NCBI GenBank assembly: GCA_025504975.1
Contig: JANUWI010000005.1
Location: 2,232,001 to 2,296,000, forward strand
Direction: 5' to 3'
Length of the DNA stretch: 64,000 bases
Source: Plenodomus lindquistii
Lineage: Eukaryota > Ascomycota > Dothideomycetes > Pleosporales > Leptosphaeriaceae
Position 1 is the first letter of the stretch, and the number at the start of each line of letters is the position of its first letter. A program made the translations under genes and the position numbers. Below, piece after piece: positions 21,662-33,185 of the stretch. A model generated the notes under the pieces. The model worked only from the letters and a program-made list of their open reading frames with translations, did no database searches and had not been told where the DNA came from.

Positions 21662-24600
21662 ATGCCCAAAGACGCAGACTTCGGGCGGGCGGCGCACCTG
21701 TCCCACATCTTTGCGCGTCTGCTGGAGCTTCAAGACTATGTCTGGGATCCAGAACACGAGCCCTTTTACTCGGTGCGTCTGCCTGTCCCCGCGAGCACCC
21801 ACGCCTGATACGATACGCTACGCTACGCTACGATACGCTACGATACGATATGATGTGATATGCTATGCTATGCTATGCTATGATGCTAATGTCTCTGTCC
21901 ACGTCTAGTCGTATGCCCACTGGCACGTCTTTGGCTACCAGAAGACGCCGCGCGATGAGCGCCCCCTCTCGAGAGGAAGGAGCGTCGTCGTCTCCCCCAC
22001 CACATCGCACTCTCCCGATGCGAACCGCCCGTCGCTCGCGCGCAGCCACCGCTCCAACGGGAGCGACGTGAGCGCGGCCACCGTCACCCACCTGCACCCC
22101 CCAGCGACAGATGTCTGGCGCCAGGGCCGCCCAGTCATCTGCCGCGTGTCGCGCCAGACGCTGCGTCTGGAGCGCCAATTCCACTTCTCCAAACTCGTCA
22201 TCAAAGAGTCCGATCCAGACTGCAGACACTTTGTGCGCCCCATAGAGTTTGTACGCCTTACCACAAAGCCTGGCGAGGAGCCTCTGGTCGCCAGCATATT
22301 CGAGGCTCCAGGCCCCCATTTCCTCGACGAGCTCGTCACCTTCGGCCCCAACTGGTACAAGTCCACCAACCACCAGGGCAATTGGCAACACGCCTCGCAA
22401 CTCAACCCCAATCATGGCGTCCCTCTGCTCACATTCCTCGACTTCGCCGTCGGAGCCACCGAGTGTCTGGAGATCTTGCACCATGGGCACGGAATCGTAC
22501 ACGGAGAGTTGCGCGGCGACGCCTTCCACTTCGCAAAAAACGGCCTTGTCAAGATGATCAATTTCGGAAGTGGCGCTCGGTCCTTCGAAAATGGACTGAC
22601 CTCCTCCGGCTGGAACACGCTGAGCCGAGAGCTGGGTATTGAGTTGAAGCTTGCATTCATCGCTCCAGAGCAAACAGGCCGCATGCCCGCTGAGCCCGAC
22701 ACTCGTACCGACATCTACAGTCTTGGCGTCATCTTCTACACCATGCTGTGCGGTACCACGCCCTTCGACGGAGCTACTGCTCTAGACGTGATGCAAAACG
22801 TCATCAGCAAGAGAATTCCGCCTGTCAGCGCTCAACGAATCGACGTCCCAGAAGCTCTTTCTCAAGTCATACAAAGGATGACTCAACGCAACATAGAGGA
22901 CAGGTACCACTCAACCTCGGGCTTGAAATCAGATCTCATTAGCATCCGCGAATTGCTTTGCGAGGGCGATGTGCAAGCGTTGAAGGCATTTGAGATCGGC
23001 ACCAAAGATATCAGCTGCTTTTTCAACCTCCCTCTAAAGCAGGTTGGACGTGAGACTGAGCGACAAAAGATTGTCAGTGTATTTGAGCGAGTATCAAAGT
23101 ACCGCCGGTCTCGGGTCGCAGTACTCAATAGTCTAAGTTCCAACTCTTCGTTTTCCGAACAACGATTAGACTTGCAGTTCGACGACGTTGTCTCCGACAG
23201 TACCAGCTCTCGAGGGTCAGAGAGCAGACACAGCAGTGTTCCTACAAACGGACCTCTGGCGCGACCTCCAGCCTCCCAGCAGCTTTCACAAGAAAGCATC
23301 ATACTGTCAGACGACTCCAGCACAGAGAAGACATCTGCGAGTCGCCCCCCCATTTTAGGTACAAAACGAGGGCATTCTAACAACAGCCTTGAAACTGCTT
23401 TGACACATTCTCGATCCCACCAATCCACCAACCAATCCACCAATCAGTCTACTGATGCCTTGGCTCTCCGACATGCGTCGAGCAGCCGACGAATGAGACG
23501 CCAAGCTCGCACTGAGATTATCGCAATCGGCGGAGCCACCGGTCTAGGAAAGTCGCGGCTGGTTCAGAGTGTGCAGAGCGCAGCGAGGAGTACAGGCTGC
23601 TTCGCCACGGCAAAGTTCGACCCTGCAAAAAAGGCTCCGTTCGATCCCATCCTGAAACTGATGTCATCCTTGTTTCGACAGATCTTTAGCGAGGCAGACG
23701 TCACTACTGAATTCCACAGCAGCCTGCGCAATCTCCTGAGAAACACAGGTGTATGGACTGTACTACGCGCTTATTTGGATCTACCCGAGTGGCTACTCAA
23801 CACTGGAGGAAGTTCAAAGACTCCGCAGCAGAAAGATGTTGAATTCTCCAAAGATGTGCAACGGCGCACTTCATCACCTGCTATACACTGTGGGGGCGCA
23901 GGTCACACTGCCGAGGCTTGGCTTCGCAGTGGAGGCGCATCAAAGTCTTCCAGGTTTATGAACGTGTTCATTGAAGTTTTGCGATTTCTGACGATGCAGA
24001 AGTTGTGTATCTGGGCCTTGGAGGATGTGCAAAACGCTGATCCAGAAAGTGCAGAGTTAATTTACCACATCGTTCGCGCAAAGATTCCCCTCATTCTGAT
24101 GTTCACCTATGTGGACGAAGAGACATTACCGCGCGACCTGAGCCCTCTGTTGTCTAGTGCAACCAAAATCGAATTACTGCCATTTACAGAGGTACGTACT
24201 TGTTATTCTCATGTCCCAACCGGGAGATTTTGAAGGCTAGATTATCACATGGTGCGACAAAGCATCTTTCCAGGCGGCCCACAAGCAATTGTGACAAAGC
24301 TACGTGGTACTGCTGATTCACACGTTGCTGACTCCCATGTTAGGCTCAAACGGCAGATTATGTGGCCGAGACGCTCCATCGTGACCACCAATACATTCTT
24401 CCGCTAGTAGCCGTCGTCCACGAGAGGAGTCATGGAAATCCGTTCTCTGTTCGCGAGATCCTTGACGAGTGCTATAGGAAGAGATGCGTCTTCTATTCTT
24501 GGCGTGAGAACAATTGGCTTTTCGATCTTGACAAGGTTTTCGAGGTTTTCGAGTGCTCAGAGTATGGTTCATCTGTGACGACGGACTTCATCACGAAACG

Positions 24601-27600
24601 TCTCCTTGAACTACCCTTTGCTAGTCGAAAGCTTCTTGCATGGGCGTCGCTACTCGGTGGAACATTTTCCTTCGACCTAGTGAAGCAACTTCTGAACCCA
24701 AAAGGTCCACTGCCACCTGCAGACAAAGTCCCAGTTCTCACTGAAGGTGAAGATGCCATTGAAGGACTCAATGGTGCGCTGGATGCCTATGTTCTGATGC
24801 CTGCCGAGCAAGATGCCCGGTTCAGATTCAGTCATGATCGGTACTTGGCAGCGGCAGCGAGTTTGCTGGAAAAAGAATGGGAATGTCAACTGATGCACTA
24901 CATGATAGCGAAGTTGATAACATCTGGCGGAATTGATGACGGGGACTCAGTACTAGGCTCGAAGGCTCTATACATACGCAGCCGCCACATTTGTCTCGCA
25001 GCCGAACTCATCAAGACCAAGGAGACAAATCGTGCTCCGTTCCGAGATGTACTTTACCTAGCCGGAGAGACAGCCTGCGAATCAGGCGCTCGTTCTACAG
25101 GTACGTCAGACTGGGATAGAAGGATTCCTTCAACGTCAAATCATACTCCACTCTTCAATCTAACACCGTGAAAGGCATCTACTACTACGTGCACAGCTTG
25201 TCACTGTTACAAGACGATCCCTGGGACGACTCACAGCCTGACGTATCCTACCAAGAAACGCTTCAGCTGTTCGTACGATCAGCAGAATGCTATTGGCATC
25301 AAGGCATGCTCGATGAAGCGCTCTCACTCATCCGAACTACCTTCAAGAATGCACGTGACCCTTGTGATATGGCAAGCTCCTTTATACTACAGTCCAGAGT
25401 TTTCGCAATCAGAGGGGATGCCTTCGGTGCCTTCCAAGCGCTTAAGGACTGCTTATCGCTACTTGGGTCCTCTATACCTCCGACTACTTGGGAAGAATGT
25501 GACTCGGAGTTCCACAGGCTATACAGTATCTTGCAGAATTCTGATAAAGAAGACTTGCTCCTGCCTCGGCAATACAACACACCACAACAACAAGATGAAC
25601 ACAACCTGTCCATGCGTCGGCAACATGGTGCCCTCGGAACACTCAGCACAACCGAATTTTCGATGCATCAACAGCCGGAAGACCGCATCCTTATGACCAT
25701 TGGTCCTGTCTTCATCGAGTTGCTGAGTGCAGCCTTCTGGTCCAACAGCCTCTTGTTCTATCAAGCGACCCTGAAGCTGATCAACATACACCTGGAGCAG
25801 GGGACAATACCACAGGTCTCGTTGGCATATGTACATCTCGGCACTATTGCCGCAGGTCGTTTCAACATGATCAACTTCGCTGTGGACATGGGAGCTATGG
25901 CAAAGCGTCTCTTTGCCATGTTCCCCAACGACCACTACACGCTTGGTCGTGGGCAAACGCTACAATCTGTGTTCCTCGGACATTTGGAGGCACCTATAGC
26001 TGACCTTACTCCAAATCTCGAAGACGCTCTACAGTCAGCTCTCTCAGCAGGTGACCGCGGCCTGACTCTACTGAATCGGGGGATCCAAGCTCACATCCGA
26101 GTCTTCGCCAGTCACGACATAATAGACCTGGAAGCCTGGATTGAAGAGACGCCACTTGATATGAGGAATTGGCAACGAGACACACGCGGAGGCGTGTTCT
26201 TGATGGCTTGTCGCCAATACGCAAGAGCACTACAAGGCAAGACTGGGACCGCAGAAGCAACTTCCATTTTCTCGGACCAAGAGCACAATGAGGACGAGTA
26301 CGTCAATTTCTTAGAATTGACGGCGAGTAACCCGAAGCGACCAAAGTCCATCTATCTCGCCACCAAGTTACCGGTTTTGCTCCTTTTCGGGCACATATCA
26401 GAAGCTGTTGCACTTGGCGAGCTCCTGCTCCCTATGCTCAGCGGTCTGTGGTGCGAACGACTGGTGTACTCAGTCAAGTACTACCTATCAATTTCGTACG
26501 CAGCCACAGTACGGGACAACCCTGAGCATCCTCGCAGAGAAGAGATGTTGCAATTCGGCAACGATACCTTGAAGGTCTTGAAAGCGTGTTGTACTGTTAC
26601 GGACGTCAATTACAAGGGGTGGTTATACACGTTAACAGGAGTGCTTGCAGATATCAACCTCGATCCTTCTGCTGCGTTGCAAAACTACGAAGCAGCCATG
26701 GACCATAGCGAGATGCACGGCTTTCTACTCGATGAGGCCTTTTCTCACGAGTTGTATGCTGAAAGGATAATCCGCAAGAAAGCTTATAGGGCAGCACGAC
26801 ACTCGTTGAAAGACTGCATCTCAACCTACCGAAGGCTATCGGCCTTTGGTAAGGCCGATCACGTGGCCACCAAATACGAGTGGCTTCTCAAAGGTGGCCC
26901 CTCGCTCACCACCATGGATGCGGCGGTACAGACAACCATAATAGACACTGGGAACAGCTCGTTCAAACTTGAGCGAAACGACGACCAGGAGCATTACCTC
27001 GGTGCCGAGACCGCCGTGGATCGGACACAAAATTGGATCGTCCCAGAGACTGATAGACGCCACGAATCCTCACCAGATCTCCACAGCGGATTCTCGGCAG
27101 TAGGTCTCGATATGCTGGATCTCAGCTCCATTCTGGAATCAAGTCAGGTTCTGTCGAGCGAACTCCAGGTCGACAGACTGATGGCCAAGATGGCTTCCAT
27201 CATCCTGGAATCGACGGGCGCCACGCTCTGTGGCATCGTCATTGAGGACTCCGTAGTCGAATGGAGTATTGCGTGCGTAGCGACCAATGAGCCAGACAAA
27301 GAGAGCGGGATAGTTTCGGGCGTCACGTCCTTCCCTCCAGCACAGCCTCTGGACACGGTCGACGATGTCGTCGCTCGGCAGGTGACCATGTACACACTGC
27401 GTTTTCGCGAGACAGTCTTCGTACAGAATCTGTTGGAGGACGATCGCTTTTCAAATGTGTCGGAGGCATACCTTAAGCGGAATCCAGAAGGCAAAGCAGT
27501 GATTTGTATACCTATCATCCACTCCAACCAGCTACTAGGCTCCATCTACGTTGAAGGTCCCCCAAACTCGTTCACTGAACGGAACACACAGGTTCTTCGC

Positions 27601-29447
27601 TTGCTCGTCAATCAGATATCCATCTCGCTGGCCAATGCATTGCTGTTCAAGAAAGTTGAGCGAGTCAGCGCTAGCAACGAAGCTATGCTGGAGATGCAGA
27701 AACGCGCTCTGGCACAAGCAAGAACAGCTGAGATCAAGGCCAAAGAGGCAGAAGCGATCGCTATACGCAACATGAAACTCAAGGAGGAGGCTGCGAAGGC
27801 CAAGAGTCTCTTCCTTGCAAATGTTTCTCACGAATTAAGGTATGCTTGCACTTGGTTGTACATGGACACTTCCCACCCCCAAAACCAGACCCGCTTCATG
27901 TCGTTACCACATCAAATTGGGCCTTTCGCTGACTTGTCATAGAACACCCCTGAATGGCGTCATCGGCATGTCCGAGCTACTAAAGGCCTCGCCGCTTAAC
28001 GGAGAGCAAGCAGATTATGCCGATTCCATTCGCGTGTGCGCCGATACCTTACTCTCTATTATCAACGATCTTCTCGATTACTCCAAACTCGAAGCCGGGA
28101 AGATGAATGTCATGGAGATGCCCTTATCACTGAATGAAACCATTACCGAAGTTGTGCGTGCCCTAGCGTACACAAACGCTGAGCGCGGCCTCAGGACAAT
28201 CGAAGAACTACATTTGGACCCGGAAATGCTTGTCATGGGCGACCCGGTTCGTCTGCACCAGGTCATGATGAATCTGCTTTCAAACTCGTACAAGTTCACA
28301 CCCAAGGGTTCTGTCACAGTGCGGGCAGTCGTCGACCAAGAAGGAGACGATTGGGTAGATGTTACGTGTAGTGTTATTGACACGGGCATCGGTATACCGG
28401 ACGAGCAGAAGCAGAAACTGTTCCTTCCCTTCTCACAGATTGAATCATCTTCAGCGCGTAGTTATGGTGGAACGGGTCTTGGCCTGAGTATTTGCAAGGC
28501 GTTGATCGAAAACGTCATGCACGGTAAGGTATGGCTGGACAGCATACCTGGTAAGGGCACTACCGTCTCTTTCGCGCTCCGCTTTACCAAAGTACAACGA
28601 GAACAAGGCGCCTCTGAGCGCCACAAGACGCTCGAGCGAGATCCCATGGCCAGATTCTCAAGCCAAGAAGATAACGGCCACGAGCAATCTTCAGGCACCT
28701 GTATCGATCTCGCTCGTGTACCGCGGAATGAATTGAGAATCTGTATCGCCGAAGACAACCTCATCAACCAGCGTATCGCCATCAGCTTCGTCCAGAAGCT
28801 TGGTTTCAAATGCGACGCCTACCTCGATGGCTTCAAGACCATCGATGCACTCGAGCGCGCCAGCGATAACGGGCGACCCTTCCATCTGATCCTCATGGAC
28901 GTACAAATGCCCCATTGCGACGGCTACGAAGGTATGTGTTGCCCTTGCCACCACCAGAACCCCAAACACTGACCACGCAACAGCAACACGCCTCATACGC
29001 AAGCACCCCAACCCCGAAATCCGCAACATCCTCATCATCGCCATGACCGCCTCCGCCATTGAAGGCGACCGCGAAAAATGCCTTGACAGCGGCATGAACA
29101 ATTACCTCGCCAAGCCCGTGCGCGCTCAAACCCTCAAGGCCTTACTCGAATCCTACCTCAACAAGGAACACGAGGCAAAGGAGATACCTGACCTAGCCGC
29201 CGAGGCGAAGAAGATGGTGGATATTGCCCTGAGCGAGGCACCGGATGCGAGCAAGACTGGGCAGCATAGCAATGGCGCCATAGTGGCAAAGAAGGCGCTG
29301 GATGGGCAGGAAGGTGATGGAGAAGAGGGGGGAAAGATAAGGAGTCGACCGCCCAGTGTGAGGAAGATTACTGCGCAGAGGATCAGGCCGGATGGGGTGA
29401 GAGAGGATTTTCCGAGTCCAAGGAGTGATGATGATGGGGGTGGGTGA
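21662..29447 (+). CDS. Group X-type hybrid histidine kinase (kinase-like, AAA, GAF, HisKA, HATPase, REC)
   Basis: Very large two-component sensor of 2422 residues, like Candida Chk1 and S. pombe Mak2/Mak3, which signal stress through phosphotransfer. Exons: 21662-21772, 21909-24191, 24344-25100, 25175-27839, 27943-28931, 28984-29447; all joins are in frame with GT-AG borders. Order: Ser/Thr-kinase-like domain (about 120-390); AAA ATPase with Walker A GGATGLGKS (578-586); a long helical tetratricopeptide-like region (about 800-1600); GAF (about 1710-1875); HisKA with phospho-acceptor His1936 in SHELRTPLNG; HATPase_c with N box NLLSNSYKF, DTGIGIP and GGTGLGLSI; receiver with acidic AEDN, phospho-acceptor Asp2258 in LMDVQMP, and the Lys in LAKPV. 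The kinase-like domain reads HGELRGD instead of HRDLKxxN and NFG instead of DFG, so it is probably catalytically dead. The start is the first in-frame ATG. No transmembrane helix, so cytoplasmic. Confidence 0.93.
21806..21886 (+). repeat. Pentanucleotide microsatellite in intron 1 of the histidine kinase
   Basis: About sixteen 5-nt units of the types CGATA, CGCTA, TGATA and TGCTA fill most of the 136-nt first intron. The left part keeps CG, the right part has TG in the same place. Confidence 0.85.
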
Positions 29448-31110
29448 AAAAAGCGCTTGGTTGCTGATTTGAAGGTGGTGATTGTTGGGGAGTTTTTGTG
29501 TGTTTACGATTATCTACGTTCTTTTCTTAACTTTTTCTATCCTTTTTCGTTTCTCTTTCTCTCGCTGGATTATCTCGGAACCTACATACCCAATGCATTG
29601 TCTGGCGTCTTGGACAAAGATGGGGGACAAAGATGGGGGGGTTTGGGTATTCTGGGGGGGGGGGCGGGGTTTACATATATAAAGGGCTAGAGGGCGCGCG
29701 TGTGTCTAGTTGGTGTAGTTGCATATATCCACAGTGATCGATCGTTGCATTTCCTGAATAGTCTGTCACGTAATCGTGCGTGTTGTTGACTCGTTATCGG
29801 CCTGCGACTTACACTGGACTTTTCTTGACTCTGGAAGCAAAGATAAGGAGTCAAGCACTTTTTCCCTTTTCTCTCGCTACAACTTCCTTGACAAAGGGTT
29901 GTTCATCGGATAGATCTCCATCGAGCCATTGCCATTACATCAAGGAAATTTTTTGCAGAGCCTGGCCTAATCCTTCGTCTTGGTGTGTGTAAAATGTCTT
30001 TTACATTAGCATTTGGACACCGTGAGTAGAATTTGCCCGAGAAAGGATTGTCCCGATGTCACTGGGCGGTGTTACAAGTTTTTTTTTTGTGTGTCCGGGG
30101 TTTTACGAAGGGCCGTAAAACAGCAGGCTTCATGGTTGTTTGTAGGGTGAAACGCGCATGGCGTGCATGCTTGTGTGTGTGTTTGAATCGTGAGGGAAAG
30201 GAGGATGACGGTGATTAGAGTGTACTGTGATAAGGGTGGTGAATTGTTAGATACTAGTTACTGAGAATAGAGGTAGTTGTGCTACAGATAGCTTGCTGTA
30301 AACTAGCGTACATAGTAGCGATAGTTTAAAAGTCCAAAGTGACAAATTGCCAAAGATACGAGACGAGGTAATGAAAAGCCATCCATCTTCGCCATTCCCC
30401 CATACACACCCAAAAAAAAAAGGGATTAATAAATCCCGCATCTAGATCCCCATCTCCCAGATACGAACAGCTATCAATCTCAAATCCCCCAAATCCATCT
30501 TGCTCAAGCAACACCGCGCCTCGGTCAAATACTCCGGAGATGAAATGACCATCCATCCACCAGCCGCCATTTTGGCGCTCAGCTCAGGGACCCACGCACG
30601 CGCGCGCCCCGCAAAAATGAAGCTCCTGCGCCTCAATAGCCACTCGTGCACAACGTGTCAGTTGTGGCTCACACACGCTTGCCCCTTGCTTGGCTAGATG
30701 AAGATGCGCGGACTGGCTGGTAGGTACACACCTAGTTGCTCTGCGCTGTGCTGTGCTACGCGCGGGCGTGCGCTTGCGTATTTGTCGGCGTGGACGTGTT
30801 AGAGTCGCGGATGGAGATTGCGTCAGCGCTTCTTTTTCTCCCCGGGATATCGGCAAGTTGGTGCTGGGTGTTCGGCATGCATGCGTTTGTGCTGTGCTAT
30901 TGTGGTGTAGTTTGTGGACTTTGATCTGCGTTTGGAGAGGGGGGTTCTTGATGGGCCTGGGGGGACGTGGCTTCCTTGATTCTTCTCCTTCTCCTTGATT
31001 CTTTTCATTCTGCTTTGCTTTATTTCCGGGATCTTACTTTACTTTACCTACATCCTACGTACTAGATTCTTATTGCCTGCCTATTGTTCTTGGTGAATTG
31101 TTTTACAAGC
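29448..31110. other. 3' flank of histidine kinase and spacer
   Basis: About 1.66 kb. It contains a G-rich tract (listed separately), several homopolymer runs and CT/GT-rich segments. A minus frame at 30651-30442 (69 codons, C-terminal part smooth and hydrophobic) could be a remnant or a small gene, but I cannot identify it. No RNA gene was seen. Confidence 0.45.
29635..29669 (+). other. G-quadruplex-forming tract
   Basis: Four G runs (7, 3, 11 and 4 G) separated by TTT, TATTCT and C satisfy the standard G3+N1-7 pattern. It lies about 190 nt after the histidine kinase stop, so it may be in its 3' UTR. Confidence 0.7.
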
Positions 31111-31854
31111 ATGACGACTGCATCACTCCCAAAGCGCCATGCTTCATCCCTCTTCCATCGCCATCACAGTCATCGATCCACCCGCTCGAGCGACGGGGAT
31201 GAGCAAGTCGACCAACACCCACGCATATTCGAAGGCACAGACGCGATATCCACGAATCGACGAGTAGCCCTCCAACGCGTAATCGAAGTCCACGACGCTC
31301 TCGAACTAAGACACTCAAGCTCAAACGAGGACCCCACATCACCAAGCTCTACCAGCAGCGAGCGCCCCAGATCCTCGTCCTCCCTTTCCAGCGACCCCTT
31401 CACATTCGACTTCAGCGACATCCCCCTTTCCGGCGCCGAAGTCCGTTCCTTTCACTACTTCCTGCGGCTCTGGGACCCTAGTGTCCCCGCTGACCGCGAG
31501 TTCGACGAAGCCATTGCACCCAACCGCCGAGCCTTCGAAGAAATGGCAATCAAGCATTTCTTCCGGCGAATAGCTCTGTGGAATGCAAGTGCAGAGGTCA
31601 CGGAGAACATGTCGCGGAGCGTGTGGAGGCGGAGAGAGCGCTCAAAGAGCCAGCTGAGTAAGATGTGGATGACGGAGATGGGCAGGACAGAGGACTCAAC
31701 GCGGGACGAGCTCAAGGAGGTTACCACGCAGGAGGGACTTGCACAGCTGCTGTGGACGCTGTTGCATGATCCGAAGAAGCCATTGGCGACGGGGCTGCTG
31801 GCCGAGTGCACGGATGCGCTGAAGAGGATGTATGGTATAAAGCGTGTTAATTGA
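31111..31854 (+). CDS. Hypothetical protein, S-rich N-terminus
   Basis: Single exon, 247 residues from the ATG at 31111; an ATG at 31084 would add nine residues but is less attractive. The first 110 residues are H/S/R-rich and probably disordered, with serine clusters. From about residue 115 there is a more ordered part (DFSDIPLSGAEVRSFHYFLRLWD, then helical segments through FFRRIALWNASAEV to a C-terminal LLWTLLHDPKKPLATGLLAEC). I do not recognise the family. The consistent frame over 740 nt, third-position GC preference and flanking spacing support a real gene. Confidence 0.6.
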   Translation: MTTASLPKRHASSLFHRHHSHRSTRSSDGDEQVDQHPRIFEGTDAISTNRRVALQRVIEVHDALELRHSSSNEDPTSPSSTSSERPRSSSSLSSDPFTFDFSDIPLSGAEVRSFHYFLRLWDPSVPADREFDEAIAPNRRAFEEMAIKHFFRRIALWNASAEVTENMSRSVWRRRERSKSQLSKMWMTEMGRTEDSTRDELKEVTTQEGLAQLLWTLLHDPKKPLATGLLAECTDALKRMYGIKRVN

Positions 31855-32329
31855 GTACTGCATGCTCTGCTGTGTTAGCTACTGGTAACATCGCTGGACG
31901 GTCGTTGTGAATGCAAATGCCTCAGATCTGTCGTTGATGTCGCGCGAGTGGATCTGTCGGCATGCGCAGTCTGGTGATCTGTGTGCTCAGGGGAGCCTTT
32001 GCTGGCGGTGTGCGCTGCGGACGAGTGTCGGTGATGATGAGCGTTTCACACGAGTCGGGTGGGAGTCGTCAATGCTTGATGCATAATGCAAACGACAGGC
32101 AATACGTTGAGCTCTCACGTTCGCGATAGTGGTTGTTGTACTGAGTAGTATTTCATGCCAAAGGTACACAGAGGTTGCCGCTCGAGCATTGAAGATGACA
32201 TCATAGGCTCTTATCCGGCACCCATACCCGGCACGGTGCACCGTTCCGATCGGAACGGTTCCATCTCACCATTGTGATATTCTAATACTGCCCCAGAGAT
32301 CCTACAAACACTCGGTCAATCGTGTCAAA
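31855..32329. other. Intergenic, nothing recognised
   Basis: Promoter region of the alpha/beta hydrolase. A palindrome-like CCGTTCCGATCGGAACGG lies at about 32241-32258; no assigned function. Confidence 0.5.
32241..32258. promoter_or_regulatory. Perfect 18-nt palindrome upstream of the hydrolase
   Basis: CCGTTCCGATCGGAACGG is a perfect inverted repeat centred about 80 nt before the hydrolase ATG. The CCG...CGG ends and inverted symmetry are what Zn2Cys6 (Gal4-type) fungal regulators often bind. That reading is inference; chance occurrence is possible. Confidence 0.4.
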
Positions 32330-33185
32330 ATGCCATTCCTACACCTCGGATACAAGCGAATCCACTATTCGGACTTGAAGCCAGATGGGGCTGTCCGGGA
32401 GACGTTCATCTTGATGCACGGGCTCGGATCCTCTCAGGATTACTACCATGTTGTCGCTCAAGGCCTGGTTGCCAACGGCTTTCGCTGCATTATTTTCGAC
32501 AACACTGGTGCGGGGCGGTCGCCGTACACGTTTGTCGAGCAGAGTATCCAGACGTTGGGAGACGATGTCATTGGTATACTTGATGCTCTAGAAGTACCCA
32601 AGGCTGTTGTTGTTGGACACAGTATGGGTGGGTAGGTTCTCCACGATGAATTCTCCTCACAGCATGCGTGCATGGCTGATTCTCTTTGTTAGCATCGTGG
32701 CAGCAGATCTTGCCGCTGAGAGGAGCGACAGGATAGTAGCAGCTGTGCTAGTTGGGCCAGTATACCCGAACAAAAACGTGGGCCCAGTCTTTGAAAAGCG
32801 AATTGAGACAGTTGAAAAGGAAGGAATGCAACCATTAGCAGAGACAGTATCCCAAACTGCCGTGGGGAAGAATGCGTCGCCGCTAGCCAAAGCGTTCATC
32901 CGTGAACTGCTGCTTGGCCAAGATCCCGCCGGCTACATCTCCAACTGCCGAGTCATTGTGAATGCCCCAGTGCCCAACTACAGTAAGATCAGCATCCCGA
33001 TATTGATACTTGCTGGCGAAGAAGATAAGAGCGCACCACTGGAGGGATGCAAGAAGATGTTTGAGGAGATGGGCACAAGCGAAAAGAGACTGGAGATTAT
33101 GCAGGGTGTTGGCCACTGGCATTGTCTGGAAGCCTTCGACGAGGTCCTCGAGCTGGTGCAGAAATTCTATCATGAGATACAGTGA
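32330..33185 (+). CDS. Alpha/beta hydrolase
   Basis: Two exons, 32330-32631 and 32693-33185, give 264 residues. The 61-nt intron (GTAGGT donor, GTTAG acceptor) joins GHSMGG to IVAADLAAE exactly behind the nucleophile elbow. The fold is complete: oxyanion-hole HGLGSS near residue 30, nucleophile Ser98 in GHSMGG, acid Asp212 in LAGEEDKSAP and catalytic His242 in GVGHWHCLE. No signal peptide, so cytosolic. Family members include esterases, 3-oxoadipate enol-lactonase-like enzymes and lactonases; the sequence (FDNTGAGRSPY after strand 4) resembles the enol-lactonase-like group, but the substrate cannot be assigned. A perfect palindrome sits in the promoter. Confidence 0.9.

Noticed and set aside
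21873..22673. 266-codon open frame antisense to the histidine kinase
   Set aside because: It is the mirror of the well-supported kinase exon, with GC-rich codon shadow composition and no family features.
23418..23455. Short tandem repeat resembling a CRISPR-like or microsatellite array (CCACCAATC units)
   Set aside because: It is coding (repeated Ser-Thr-Asn-Gln) within the histidine kinase, with no spacers.
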